50,479 bases of DNA from Putridiphycobacter sp045107045 (GTDB lineage Bacteria; Bacteroidota; Bacteroidia; Flavobacteriales_D; Crocinitomicaceae): the NCBI GenBank assembly GCA_045107045.1, contig JBGCFR010000013.1:1-50479 (forward strand), read 5' to 3'. Shown here one piece after another: positions 17,548 to 26,096 of this stretch. Below the pieces are notes generated by a model. It worked only from the letters and a program-made list of their open reading frames with translations. It searched no databases and was not told where the DNA came from. The number at the start of each line of letters is the position of its first letter. The first letter of the stretch is position 1. The position numbers were made by a program, and so were the translations under genes.

Positions 17548-20502
17548 TTACTTTTTAGTAAATATGCTATACATTTCTTCAATGTTTAATATTTCAGAAC
17601 TATGGAACACGTTTTCATTCCAAATAATTTCAGAACCTTTCTCCGTTATTACATTTTCGTTTGTTGAAACAATGGTACTTTCTTTAATTGTCATTTTAGC
17701 AGGAGAATAGTCTAATTTTTTTTGAAAAGCAATTAATCCAGTTTGAGCATTTTTGATAGAAATGTTTTCTCCAAAAACAGAAGAACCATCTTTTGATGCA
17801 ATGCCCGAAATAGCCCCGTCTATATTTATGTTTTTTAAGTATAATTCTGAAGCTTCACCAGCGGATACTCCTTTGTCACCTGAATTAATTATTTCAATAT
17901 CCTCTATTTCTACTTTAGATCCTGAAAAATCAATACAATCATTTCCAGTATTATTAAATTTCGATCTGCGAAATGTTCCTGTGCAGAAGTCTGCATCAAA
18001 CCCATCAGAGTATGTATTGTTAATTGATAAATTTTCAATTTCAAAATGACTTCTTATTATATTTAAAGCATCCTCACAAAAATTGTTAGATATAGTCACA
18101 TTTTTAAGTTTACAAGGAGTTTCATAAATTGTAATTGCACCAGTTAACGTCCAGTTTTCGTAACTTAAGCTATTGAGTCCTGTAATTTGTGCATTCTCTA
18201 ATATGAATTGACCTCCGTTAATTACAGTAAAACCATTAGAATTGGAATCTAGAGAGGTGATTTGAATAGGGTTTTCAATTTTTCCAATAGCAGTAACTTT
18301 ATTATTAACAATTAATCCCCCACCATTTTTAAAACGAATTTGCGAGCCAGGTAATATATTTACTTCAAATTTCGAAGGAATTAAAATAACCTCTTCAATT
18401 AAAACTATGCCAGAAAGAGTGATGATATTATCTGTAATTTGAAATTTGCTTGGATCCCATTTCTTTTCAGCTTTCATAAGTGTTGTAGCACCTTGAGGTT
18501 TTCGGAATGGATTAATTTTTTGTTTAAATACTTTACCAGGAACGTTTTCTAATAAATACGAAATACTATCTGGTTTAAAATTGACATGCAATTCTTTTGA
18601 ATCAAATTGATCTGAATAGCCTTTAAGCTTTACATTGTCGAATTTCTCAACTTTATTAGCATTAAACAGTGAAATTACAGTTAAAACATTTGAGTGAAAA
18701 TTTTCAAGTGTTAAGTGATAACCATTAACTGAATCTCCAGTTGAATAGGTATTCAATTCTATATTCTTAATATAGGTTGGTACGCTTTTTTCGGAATAAC
18801 TTCTATTGTTAACCCAAAGCTCATTTGATGTTGCATTTTTTATGGTTTCATTCCAAAGTTTAAGTAAGTCCGAACGGTCTTGATTTAGTAATTTTCCTTT
18901 TTTCAAAATGATGTTCAAATCGTGATTGTAATTAGGGTATTCTTTTTGAATTGATGAATAGTAGAGATCATAATCTTTTTGAATATGGTTTTTAAATCCG
19001 TTCAAGAAAATGGAGTCCGTATACAGTTGTAAGTAGGACATGTAGCTTTCTTTAAATTGCTCATTTCTTAATATCGCATAATCTAAGCTTTCAAATGTTT
19101 CAACATCTCGTTTGTTTAATACTTCAACCATATAGCTCTTCGTACTCTTTGGATTAGGAATGGCATCATAAAAAATATGTTCTAGCTTTTGTGTGATTGG
19201 ATTAAAATAGAAACGACGATTATGCCAACTATTACCATGAGCGCTACCAGAAAATTCTATTAAAACATAGTATTTTGCCAATTTATCAATATCAAAAATG
19301 TTTTCTATGTCAGTATCTCCATTTTTGAATTTTGCTAGTAACTTGGCTCCTTCTATATATTGCTTTTTTAAGGTAATATTTTTTCTTATTCTATTCAATC
19401 CAAAAGCAGAAATCATACTGGATTCATAGAATGGAAATGCACCAGACGTTTCACCAGACAGTCTACTTTTCATTAGGTTCCAATAAGAGTCTTCTTGCAT
19501 TTTTAGAATTGGACCTTCTCTTCTTTTTTTAGATTCTAGCAAGCGCTTTGTAAAGTGTTCCTCAATGGCATACAGTCCATAATTATAGCCATTAATAGCA
19601 ACGTTTAAAAAACTATAGTCAGTGGTTAGAACATCTATATAAGACGCTAATTCATGCAAAATCCATTCATTAACGAATGATCGAGTACTCACATCCTGAA
19701 TTGAGAAAGTGCTAAGATTGTTAAAAGCACTATTCTTCAATTTAATTCTTAAAGAAGGTTTATGAGGTTGCACATGGTCTGTCCAGTCCCCTTTAATCTT
19801 AAATTTTAAAGGAAGGGTATCGTTTAAATTTATCCAATATGCCTTTATATATTTTTTGGATTTTCCAGGAATTATCCTCTCTGGAATTGCAAAATTAAGG
19901 TAAGAATTTAGTTTTAGTTTTGACTTTGAAGGAATATAGAGGTTTAACCTTCCTGTTAAATTGTTTGTAGATTTTACGGGATAGATATATAGTTTGAAAT
20001 CATCAATATAACTTGTGTCAATACCATTGTTTATTTTAATATCAAAACTATCTATATCAATGTTAAGTGGTACTTCAATATGATGTTGTCTCCAGCCTCT
20101 CTTTTTTCTTGACTCATCATTTATAATTGAAAATAGACTAATTATTGAATCTTTTGCGTATAAATTTAGATTGACCTTACTGGTGTTTTTATTCTTTTTT
20201 TCCCAAATTGTAAATTCAATAAGTTGACCTTTTTTACAATGTGAGTATTGATAAATCAGCTCACTCTGTCGGGGATTAATTTTTGCAGAATATTGATTAG
20301 AAAAAGAATATTGATTCGACTGATCCAGTTTTGTATTTATGAATACAGTGTCATTTTCAGTTAAGAAACGATTGTTGTCGTTTCTTGAGTCAAATTGCTC
20401 AAAACTGGAAAAGATTCTTTCAACCCAAAATGGCTTTTTCTCCTCTTCTTTTTCGCATGAAAACAATATAAGACATAACGCAATGAAAAAAATTCTATTC
20501 AT
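17548..20502 (-). CDS. CotH-like lipoprotein fused to a parallel beta-helix domain
   Basis: This 984-residue lipoprotein begins with a signal ending in LILFSCEKEEE (Cys near 16). Residues 1-200 look like a carbohydrate-binding-type beta domain. Residues about 200-560 resemble CotH: LPLKFKIKGDW, HKPSLRIKLKN, FVNEWILHELAS, NGYNYGLYAIEEHFTKRLLE, and an acidic FYDAIPNP where the other CotH protein has the WDNN motif. Residues about 700-960 form a right-handed beta-helix, with repeated rungs such as GGQFILENAQITG and ASELYLKNINIDG. The domain pairing suggests a surface protein that binds or modifies polysaccharide or protein. It is monocistronic, and no T9SS sorting domain is visible. Confidence 0.78.
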   Translation of the reverse strand: MNRIFFIALCLILFSCEKEEEKKPFWVERIFSSFEQFDSRNDNNRFLTENDTVFINTKLDQSNQYSFSNQYSAKINPRQSELIYQYSHCKKGQLIEFTIWEKKNKNTSKVNLNLYAKDSIISLFSIINDESRKKRGWRQHHIEVPLNIDIDSFDIKINNGIDTSYIDDFKLYIYPVKSTNNLTGRLNLYIPSKSKLKLNSYLNFAIPERIIPGKSKKYIKAYWINLNDTLPLKFKIKGDWTDHVQPHKPSLRIKLKNSAFNNLSTFSIQDVSTRSFVNEWILHELASYIDVLTTDYSFLNVAINGYNYGLYAIEEHFTKRLLESKKRREGPILKMQEDSYWNLMKSRLSGETSGAFPFYESSMISAFGLNRIRKNITLKKQYIEGAKLLAKFKNGDTDIENIFDIDKLAKYYVLIEFSGSAHGNSWHNRRFYFNPITQKLEHIFYDAIPNPKSTKSYMVEVLNKRDVETFESLDYAILRNEQFKESYMSYLQLYTDSIFLNGFKNHIQKDYDLYYSSIQKEYPNYNHDLNIILKKGKLLNQDRSDLLKLWNETIKNATSNELWVNNRSYSEKSVPTYIKNIELNTYSTGDSVNGYHLTLENFHSNVLTVISLFNANKVEKFDNVKLKGYSDQFDSKELHVNFKPDSISYLLENVPGKVFKQKINPFRKPQGATTLMKAEKKWDPSKFQITDNIITLSGIVLIEEVILIPSKFEVNILPGSQIRFKNGGGLIVNNKVTAIGKIENPIQITSLDSNSNGFTVINGGQFILENAQITGLNSLSYENWTLTGAITIYETPCKLKNVTISNNFCEDALNIIRSHFEIENLSINNTYSDGFDADFCTGTFRRSKFNNTGNDCIDFSGSKVEIEDIEIINSGDKGVSAGEASELYLKNINIDGAISGIASKDGSSVFGENISIKNAQTGLIAFQKKLDYSPAKMTIKESTIVSTNENVITEKGSEIIWNENVFHSSEILNIEEMYSIFTKK

Positions 20503-20592
20503 TTACTCTAAATTTTTTACAAATTTAGAGTAATAAATCTATTATGTATTTTTTTCCATAAAAAAGTGAATGATTAGGTTTAGAATGAGGAC

Positions 20593-21036
20593 TTATTGTC
20601 TCAATTTATCTAAAAGCGAATTTAGTGTTTTGGCCTCTTCCTCACTAATTAAAACATCAAGCTTTAGCCTTGCATCCTTAAGCTGAATATCATTTAAAAA
20701 AGTTAGACCAAGTTCTGTTATCTCTGCGTAAACTGTTCGTCTGTCTTCGTCCGATCGGGTCCTTTTAACATATCCTTTTATGCATAGTTTATCCATCAGT
20801 CTAGTCAGGTTGGGAGATTTTTCAACCATACGATTCCTAATAGTATTGACAGAGATTGCTTTTTTGGCACCCCTTAGTATTCGGAGCACATTGTATTGCT
20901 GCCCCGAAATACCGTAAGGTTTAAATTGTTGTTCGCTTATACTGTTAATGTAATTGGAGGTGTACTTAATATTAAGTAACACTTTGATCCATTCATTGGA
21001 GAAAGTAGAGTTGATGTCTTTTGAAAAATCTCCCAT
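20593..21036 (-). CDS. MarR-family transcriptional regulator
   Basis: This 147-residue winged-helix regulator has the MarR pattern: an N-terminal dimerisation helix, QYNVLRILRGAKKAISVNTIRNRMVEKSPNLTRLMDKL as the helix-turn-helix (about 47-85), and the wing RTRSDEDRRTVYAEITELG (about 92-110) with the conserved DxR. It is the last gene of a three-gene unit, 6 bases after the FMN reductase. It probably represses its own operon through the palindrome at 21997-22014. The ligand is unknown, but the co-encoded reductase suggests a quinone or electrophile signal. Confidence 0.9.
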   Translation of the reverse strand: MGDFSKDINSTFSNEWIKVLLNIKYTSNYINSISEQQFKPYGISGQQYNVLRILRGAKKAISVNTIRNRMVEKSPNLTRLMDKLCIKGYVKRTRSDEDRRTVYAEITELGLTFLNDIQLKDARLKLDVLISEEEAKTLNSLLDKLRQ

Positions 21037-21042
21037 AGCGTA

Positions 21043-21585
21043 TTATATTTTATCTAAAGCCATTTGTAGTTTAGCCACTTCTTCGGTAAAGGTTTTGTCT
21101 AAGGCAGGGTCAACAATACTGTTGTCTTTTAAGTTATCGAAAAACGACGGTAAAGAAAATGATCCAACCAAGTTCGCTCCTTGATGCGGGTAAACAGATA
21201 CCGCACTTGCTAAAACTGTCATGCCTCCCCGTCCACCAGGCGACGTACTTAGAAGCAATGTGGGCTTATTGTTAAATATTTTCCCTTCTTGTCTAGAAAC
21301 CCAGTCAAATACATTTTTATACCCAGCAGAATACGATCCATTGTGTTCTGCAAAAGAAATTATAAAACCATCAACATCTTTAAAGAGAGAATTCAGAATT
21401 GTAATTTCTTCTGGTGTTTCATTATCCGATTCGAAGTCTACCGAAAAAATGGGTAGATGATTGTAACTGCTAATATCAACAGAAATAACTTCAACATTTG
21501 ATAATTGATTGGCAGCAAAATTGGCGAAAGTCTTATTGATTGAGTTTTTACTTGTGCTGGCCCCAATTGCGATTATTTTTTTCAT
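21043..21585 (-). CDS. NADPH-dependent FMN reductase-like flavoprotein
   Basis: This 180-residue flavodoxin-fold protein belongs to the NADPH-dependent FMN/azo/quinone reductase family. The phosphate-binding loop GASTSKNSINK sits at residues 8-18. The EHNGSYSAGYKNVFDW block near 80-95 and the STSPGGRGG loop near 113-121 contact the isoalloxazine ring in this family. It lies between the DoxX-like gene (9 bases upstream) and marR (6 bases downstream) in one operon. The most likely job is detoxifying quinones or electrophiles with NADPH, with expression released by MarR. Confidence 0.9.
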   Translation of the reverse strand: MKKIIAIGASTSKNSINKTFANFAANQLSNVEVISVDISSYNHLPIFSVDFESDNETPEEITILNSLFKDVDGFIISFAEHNGSYSAGYKNVFDWVSRQEGKIFNNKPTLLLSTSPGGRGGMTVLASAVSVYPHQGANLVGSFSLPSFFDNLKDNSIVDPALDKTFTEEVAKLQMALDKI

Positions 21586-21594
21586 AGTGTTGTT

Positions 21595-21951
21595 TTATTT
21601 GTTCATTTTTCTGTAAGTAATAAATGATGTTGCCAAAAGAATAAATGCAATGACTGCTCCCATTTGCTCGTCATCACCAACATTTACGTGTGCACCAAAA
21701 GCGAGTAATATGTTAAAAAATATAGCGGAGTATGCCATATCTTTCAAAAATGTAGGTTTTGGCATAAGTAGTACCACTACACCTATTATTTTAGCAATGG
21801 CTAAAGGATAAATGATAAAGGTTGGGAATCCTAAATTTTCAAATGTGGTCTGGATTTCGGCATTATTGAAAATGTACATTCCAGCGCTCATTAAAAGTAA
21901 TGCTGACAATAATCCAGTAGAAATCCAATAAATAATTTTTGTTGTTTTCAT
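21595..21951 (-). CDS. DoxX-like membrane protein
   Basis: This 118-residue protein has four predicted membrane helices and the DoxX-like pattern: an N-terminal helix ending in SAGMYIF, the segment TTFENLGFPTFIIYPLAIAKIIGVVVLL, and a short last helix. It is the first gene of the DoxX / FMN reductase / MarR operon, directly behind a TAnnTTTG promoter and a palindromic operator. DoxX-like proteins often accompany redox and MarR genes. No specific reaction can be claimed. Confidence 0.85.
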   Translation of the reverse strand: MKTTKIIYWISTGLLSALLLMSAGMYIFNNAEIQTTFENLGFPTFIIYPLAIAKIIGVVVLLMPKPTFLKDMAYSAIFFNILLAFGAHVNVGDDEQMGAVIAFILLATSFITYRKMNK

Positions 21952-21973
21952 AATAATTGTTTTTGTGATGCCA

Positions 21974-22014
21974 CAAATATAGCAATTATTATTTAATATT
22001 TACCGTGGTAAATA
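21974..22014 (-). promoter_or_regulatory. Promoter and MarR-type operator of the DoxX operon
   Basis: On the minus strand a TATATTTG box (21974-21981) matches the Bacteroidota -7 element TAnnTTTG exactly. Fifteen bases upstream lies an 18-bp inverted repeat, TATTTACC-GT-GGTAAATA on the plus strand (21997-22014), covering the -33 region. A further half site, GGTAAAT, is at 22022-22028. A repressor bound here would block promoter access. The encoded MarR protein is the natural candidate. Confidence 0.75.
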
Positions 22015-22082
22015 AAATCAGGGTAAATAAATTAGAAATATGAATCTAAAGTTATCAAAATTGATATGAAATTGAGAAAGAA

Positions 22083-23852
22083 TTAAAAACGAAATACGAG
22101 TCCGGTTCTAAAGTTAAAACCATGGTAGTGTTTCTGAATATTGGGCTGCAAACTAAAATTAGACAAGTTTCTACTATAGGCAGCATATACTTTATAGTCT
22201 AACGGACCAAAAATATTGTAATTAAGACCCAACCCAATATTCGCATTATAAATCATTTTTCTAGTGTTGAAATTCACTATATCATTGGACGTATAGTCTA
22301 GTACAACCCCAGAGGTTTTTGTTAGTAGGCCTAAGTTTAATCCCAAATTAGTGTAAGCTCTAAATTTTTTGGTACGAATAAAAGTTAGTTGAGCGTTAAT
22401 AGGGATTTGAATATAGGAGCTGGTTACGGTTCCATTGGCCGCTTGTTTAGATGAATCTACAATTGTGTCTTTAATTATATCTGTTACAGTTAAAAAGTTT
22501 GGAATTAGTACCGAATCTGTAATAGTACTGTCTATGTACATAAAACTAATATCTGTAATTCTATAAGAGGTATCAATAGTAATAAATGTGTCAGAACTGT
22601 AAGAATTTACTTCTTGGTATTTTTTATAGCCAATCCCTGTACCTAAAGTCAGCCATGGTGTAATACGACGGTTTAATTCAAAATCGAATCCCCATGTGTT
22701 GTCAAACAATTCTTCTTTCTTTTTTTGTTCAAAATTGAGTAAACCATCTTCGGTTGAAATTGTTTCTTTTTCTAACAAATCAGGACCTACGGTAATCCCA
22801 ATCGACCATAATTTTGGTTTTTCACCGTCAGCGCTTATTCTGGTGCTTTCTTCTTCTGATTTATTATTTTGCTCCGAGTTTACTGCTGCTGTTTCGCTAG
22901 CAGTGTTTTCTGTCTCAGTTGTGGTAATCGTATTACTTTCTGGTTCAGTTGATGAATTTTCCTCTACTGAATTTTCCTCAGCCTGATTTATTATTGGTGT
23001 CTCAGCTGTTGAATGGTTCGTCTCTAGTTCGACGATAGGTTGGTTACTTTCAGTCAAAGAAGGATTTACTATTGTTTCAATTGGTGTCTCAGTTGTTTCA
23101 GAACGAGCAGTATTTGATGATTCTTTCTTTTGCTTTTCTTCTGGTTTATTTGATGGTTTAGACACTATCTCAGATTGAGATTTATTATTTTCTACATCAT
23201 TTGTATGATCGCGGACATCATAAGGTGAATTTGAAGCGGGCTGATCATCTGAATTTAATTGCTTCCCTTGGCTAGTCTCAGGTGATGTTTTTCGTGATGG
23301 AATTGTTGGTCTAGTATTTTTTTCCGTTGAACTTGCATTTGAAGTTCTGTCAGCTACCTTTTCTAAAGGTGTTTCAATTGATGAATGATCAGCCATACTT
23401 GGTTTCTCCGTTTCTAAAACAAGTAGTGCATCCAATTCAGATGAAGCAGCAGTTGCCGTTTCATCCTCAGTTAAAATATCTTGACTATTGAAACCAATAG
23501 TATTATTTTTTTGAGATTTTGCTGTGGCTTTCTTGTCGTTAACTTTGTCTACCAATTCATTTTTAACAACTGCATTAATTGTTGCTAAATCTTCACTCTC
23601 TTTAGAATCTGGTAAGAAAGCAATAATTCCAGCTAATATTGGAATCAATGCCAATAATGACCACCAATATTTTGCAGTGCTCTTTTTTAAATTATATGCA
23701 TCCAATTGCGAACTCATGTCATCAAGCCACTCTTGCTTAATGTCAAAAGATTCAACTTCAGTATTATTTACAGTATTTGCTATGTCGTCTTTTTCTTTCA
23801 ATTTGCAATCTTTATTTTTTTGAGTTGTCTTCGGGCAGATTTTATATGCCAT
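22083..23852 (-). CDS. Anti-sigma-like protein with inner-membrane anchor, long linker and outer-membrane barrel
   Basis: The 589-residue product has a cytoplasmic N-terminus with an acidic helix (about 38-56), one membrane segment (about 62-81), a disordered Ser/Thr/Glu/Asn-rich linker (about 85-340) and a C-terminal PorT/OmpA-like beta-barrel (about 345-589, strands such as WLTLGTGIGYKKY and ending HGFNFRTGLVFRF). The gene follows an ECF sigma factor, so the N-terminus probably binds it. The ATG at 23852 overlaps the sigma gene by 55 bases. A TTG at 23799-23801 forms a TTGA overlap with the sigma stop and is an alternative start that removes 17 lysine-rich residues. The linker is long enough to cross the periplasm. 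No FecR domain is recognised. Confidence 0.78.
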   Translation of the reverse strand: MAYKICPKTTQKNKDCKLKEKDDIANTVNNTEVESFDIKQEWLDDMSSQLDAYNLKKSTAKYWWSLLALIPILAGIIAFLPDSKESEDLATINAVVKNELVDKVNDKKATAKSQKNNTIGFNSQDILTEDETATAASSELDALLVLETEKPSMADHSSIETPLEKVADRTSNASSTEKNTRPTIPSRKTSPETSQGKQLNSDDQPASNSPYDVRDHTNDVENNKSQSEIVSKPSNKPEEKQKKESSNTARSETTETPIETIVNPSLTESNQPIVELETNHSTAETPIINQAEENSVEENSSTEPESNTITTTETENTASETAAVNSEQNNKSEEESTRISADGEKPKLWSIGITVGPDLLEKETISTEDGLLNFEQKKKEELFDNTWGFDFELNRRITPWLTLGTGIGYKKYQEVNSYSSDTFITIDTSYRITDISFMYIDSTITDSVLIPNFLTVTDIIKDTIVDSSKQAANGTVTSSYIQIPINAQLTFIRTKKFRAYTNLGLNLGLLTKTSGVVLDYTSNDIVNFNTRKMIYNANIGLGLNYNIFGPLDYKVYAAYSRNLSNFSLQPNIQKHYHGFNFRTGLVFRF

Positions 23853-24325
23853 TTCGAAGTCTCTAAACTGATATTTAATTTATCAGCAATTTCTTTATGT
23901 GAGTATCCTTCTCTGTAATGAAGGTTTAACACTAGTTTTGTTTTTGGCGGCAGGTTACTTAAAATGTCTTCAATAAATTCCTGCTCAATAACTTGTTCTA
24001 CCTCATTTTCAATTCCTACTTCTGTGTAACCATTGTCTTCTAGTCTAAATTCTCGCTCTTTCTTTTCTTTTCTATAGTGATCAATAATACAATTAACAGC
24101 AATTTTTCGCATCCATTGGTCTATCGATTTTTCAATATCAATCTTATCAATATTCGAAATAATTTTTAAAAAAGCTTCATTTACAAAAATGGCTGCATCA
24201 TCTTGGTTGTTAGTATAACGCACACATGTAGACATAAGTATATTAAAGCACTGCTTATAAAAAAGAAGTTGCGCCTTCTTGTCTAACTTTTTTAGACGCT
24301 TTAATAATTTAGGTTCAAGAATCAC
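23798..24325 (-). CDS. ECF-type RNA polymerase sigma factor
   Basis: This 175-residue sigma-70-family factor contains region 2 (about 20-90, with DDAAIFVNEAFLKI and IDQWMRKIAVNCIIDHYRK) and region 4 (about 118-170, LPPKTKLVLNLHYREGYSHKEIADKLNISLETS with its helix-turn-helix). There is no sigma-1.1 or region 3, as expected for extracytoplasmic-function factors. The frame opens with GTG, and no ATG precedes region 2. It is followed with overlap by the barrel-linked putative anti-sigma gene. Upstream on the same strand is the three-paralog T9SS array, whose last gene ends 62 bases before this start with only a degraded terminator between. Co-transcription or control of the array by this factor is an inference. 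Confidence 0.9.
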   Translation of the reverse strand: MILEPKLLKRLKKLDKKAQLLFYKQCFNILMSTCVRYTNNQDDAAIFVNEAFLKIISNIDKIDIEKSIDQWMRKIAVNCIIDHYRKEKKEREFRLEDNGYTEVGIENEVEQVIEQEFIEDILSNLPPKTKLVLNLHYREGYSHKEIADKLNISLETSKWHIKSARRQLKKIKIAN

Positions 24326-24338
24326 TTTGTAAAAACGT

Positions 24339-24362
24339 GGCGATTGTAATTGAACAATGGCC
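24339..24362 (-). terminator. Degenerate terminator of the 3-repeat T9SS gene
   Basis: GGCGATTG and CAATGGCC enclose an 8-nt loop, with one mismatched pair. It is the same element as the perfect hairpins at 26054-26083 and 27556-27583, so it appears to be a decayed copy. It lies 13 bases before the sigma-factor start codon and may leak. Confidence 0.5.
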
Positions 24363-24387
24363 TCATAAAATTAGCTGTATTTTATAA

Positions 24388-25911
24388 TTATTTTATCACT
24401 ACTTTTTTATTATATATTTCATTATCAAATAACATTTGTATTAAATATGTTCCGGTTTCAATATTTTCAGTATCAATGGTCATTTTATTTGATGACCCAT
24501 TATTAAGGTTGTTTTCATAAACCACTTTTCCAGTTAAATCATACATGGTGATTTTATTTAGTGCTTTCTCACTTGTGTTAAATTTAATATTGAAAAACTC
24601 ACTTGCAGGATTTGGATAGATACTCACTGTAGATGCAAAATGAGTTTGTTCTAATGTTAAAATCTCACTACCTATATACAATGTAAATCCTTCATCTTCT
24701 AGCATTCCGGCTGCATCTACACTAATTGTGTCACAGTGTGAACTAATGCACCCTAAACCATCATTAATTGTTAAACATAATGCGTATGGTCCATTGATGC
24801 TGTACGTATGCGTTAATACTGTACCTATGCCATTTGGACTGCCGTCTCCAAAATACCAAGTATGAACTAGATTAGCAGGGTGTGAGGCAGTAGAACCGTC
24901 GGTAACCGCTACTGCTCCAGCTAAAGGTCCACCACCTGGCGCTGTTGATTGGGCAACTGTGAAATACGCTTGACATGTTGTGGAAGGACAGAAATCAAAT
25001 GTTGTAAAATTTACCAAGGTATCGTTAGTGGTAAAGTTAAATGGTTTTGTTTCAAAAATCGAATCTGCATGACAATCTTGCACCTGCATATAAACTGTGC
25101 CCTGATTTGATGAAGCAGAGAATATGTGCGAGTAATAACCATTGGCATCTGTCATAGCATTAACACTTGTAGAATTTCCGCCATCAAAAAGAACAAGCGT
25201 TACATTAATTCCTGCCGAATTAGTATTTGTTAACTGTCCGGTAGCATGAACTGCCATTGCTGGTATAACAGGACAATAATCGGCTGTTGTAAAAATAGCG
25301 AGACTGTCACCTGTGTTCAAATTATATGGTTTAGTTTCAAAAATGGAATCGGAATTACAATCATAAGTGTGCATAAATATATTTCCCTGGCTTGTTGTAT
25401 TGGTCGTAAATGTATGTGAATACTCACCATTAGCATTTGTGACAGCGGTTGCATTAATTGTATTTCCACTACTATCAATCAGTGCAAGAAAAACATTAAT
25501 TGCTGCTGAATTTGTATTGGTTAGGGTCCCTACAGCGAATACATTACTAGACCCGGGTGGTGGTATAACTGGACAATAATTATGTGTAGTGAAGTTAACC
25601 AATGTATCGCCATTAGGCACAGTGTATGATTTTGTTTCAAAAATGGTATCATTATTACAATCATGAACTATTAATTCTACTGTGCCGCTACTTAATGCGG
25701 TTGCAAGGAATACATGTGAGTAATTGCCATTAGGATTAGTAAGAACAGTCGCACTAGTTACTGTAGCTCCATCATAAAAATTGAGGTTGACACTAACTGC
25801 TGCGGCGCTTGTATTAGTTAATTGGCCTGTTACCGTTACATTATTTTGTCCGTAGGTTAATTGAAACATTCCAATTAAGGCAAAAGTTATAAAGAGTTTT
25901 GCTGATTTCAT
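24388..25911 (-). CDS. T9SS surface protein with three tandem carboxypeptidase-regulatory-like domains and a PKD domain
   Basis: This 507-residue secreted protein has a signal peptide (about 1-21). Three copies of a domain of about 95 residues follow, at about 27-118, 125-218 and 222-312. Each starts TGQLTNTN or similar, carries an NGxYSH turn and a DCNxDSIFETK block, and ends near YCP. A PKD domain lies at about 313-402 (TWYFGDGS), and a type A sorting domain is at about 430-507 (YPNPASEF to KKVVIK). The fold of the repeat resembles SpaA/carboxypeptidase-regulatory beta sandwiches. That is an inference. It is the last and largest member of an array of three paralogs on the same strand. Confidence 0.85.
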   Translation of the reverse strand: MKSAKLFITFALIGMFQLTYGQNNVTVTGQLTNTSAAAVSVNLNFYDGATVTSATVLTNPNGNYSHVFLATALSSGTVELIVHDCNNDTIFETKSYTVPNGDTLVNFTTHNYCPVIPPPGSSNVFAVGTLTNTNSAAINVFLALIDSSGNTINATAVTNANGEYSHTFTTNTTSQGNIFMHTYDCNSDSIFETKPYNLNTGDSLAIFTTADYCPVIPAMAVHATGQLTNTNSAGINVTLVLFDGGNSTSVNAMTDANGYYSHIFSASSNQGTVYMQVQDCHADSIFETKPFNFTTNDTLVNFTTFDFCPSTTCQAYFTVAQSTAPGGGPLAGAVAVTDGSTASHPANLVHTWYFGDGSPNGIGTVLTHTYSINGPYALCLTINDGLGCISSHCDTISVDAAGMLEDEGFTLYIGSEILTLEQTHFASTVSIYPNPASEFFNIKFNTSEKALNKITMYDLTGKVVYENNLNNGSSNKMTIDTENIETGTYLIQMLFDNEIYNKKVVIK

Positions 25912-25925
25912 GATATTAAACTATA

Positions 25926-25966
25926 CAGTTGTATTTAACACGTCCATCAATAGGTTTTGGGGTGGG
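25926..25966 (-). promoter_or_regulatory. Conserved upstream box and leader of the 3-repeat paralog
   Basis: GGGGTGGG (plus strand, 25959-25966; CCCACCCC on the coding strand) is followed 18 bases later by the shared ACGTGTTAA leader. The hairpin is less perfect here than in the two sister genes. The same arrangement occurs at 27373-27417 and 28571-28612. Confidence 0.5.
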
Positions 25967-26053
25967 TAGTAATTCGTTTTTTCTCAAAATGGCTGATAAA
26001 CGTTTAAAGTATTTTATTTGGAATGGTTAATTTAATGATTTATTACAAAAAAA

Positions 26054-26083
26054 TGAGACGATTGTAATTAAACAATCGTCTCA
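26054..26083 (-). terminator. Terminator of the 2-repeat T9SS gene
   Basis: An 11-bp perfect stem, TGAGACGATTG with CAATCGTCTCA, encloses an 8-nt loop. On the minus strand a T run follows. It lies just after the stop codon of the 419-residue paralog. Confidence 0.85.
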
Positions 26084-26096
26084 TCAAATTTAAGAG

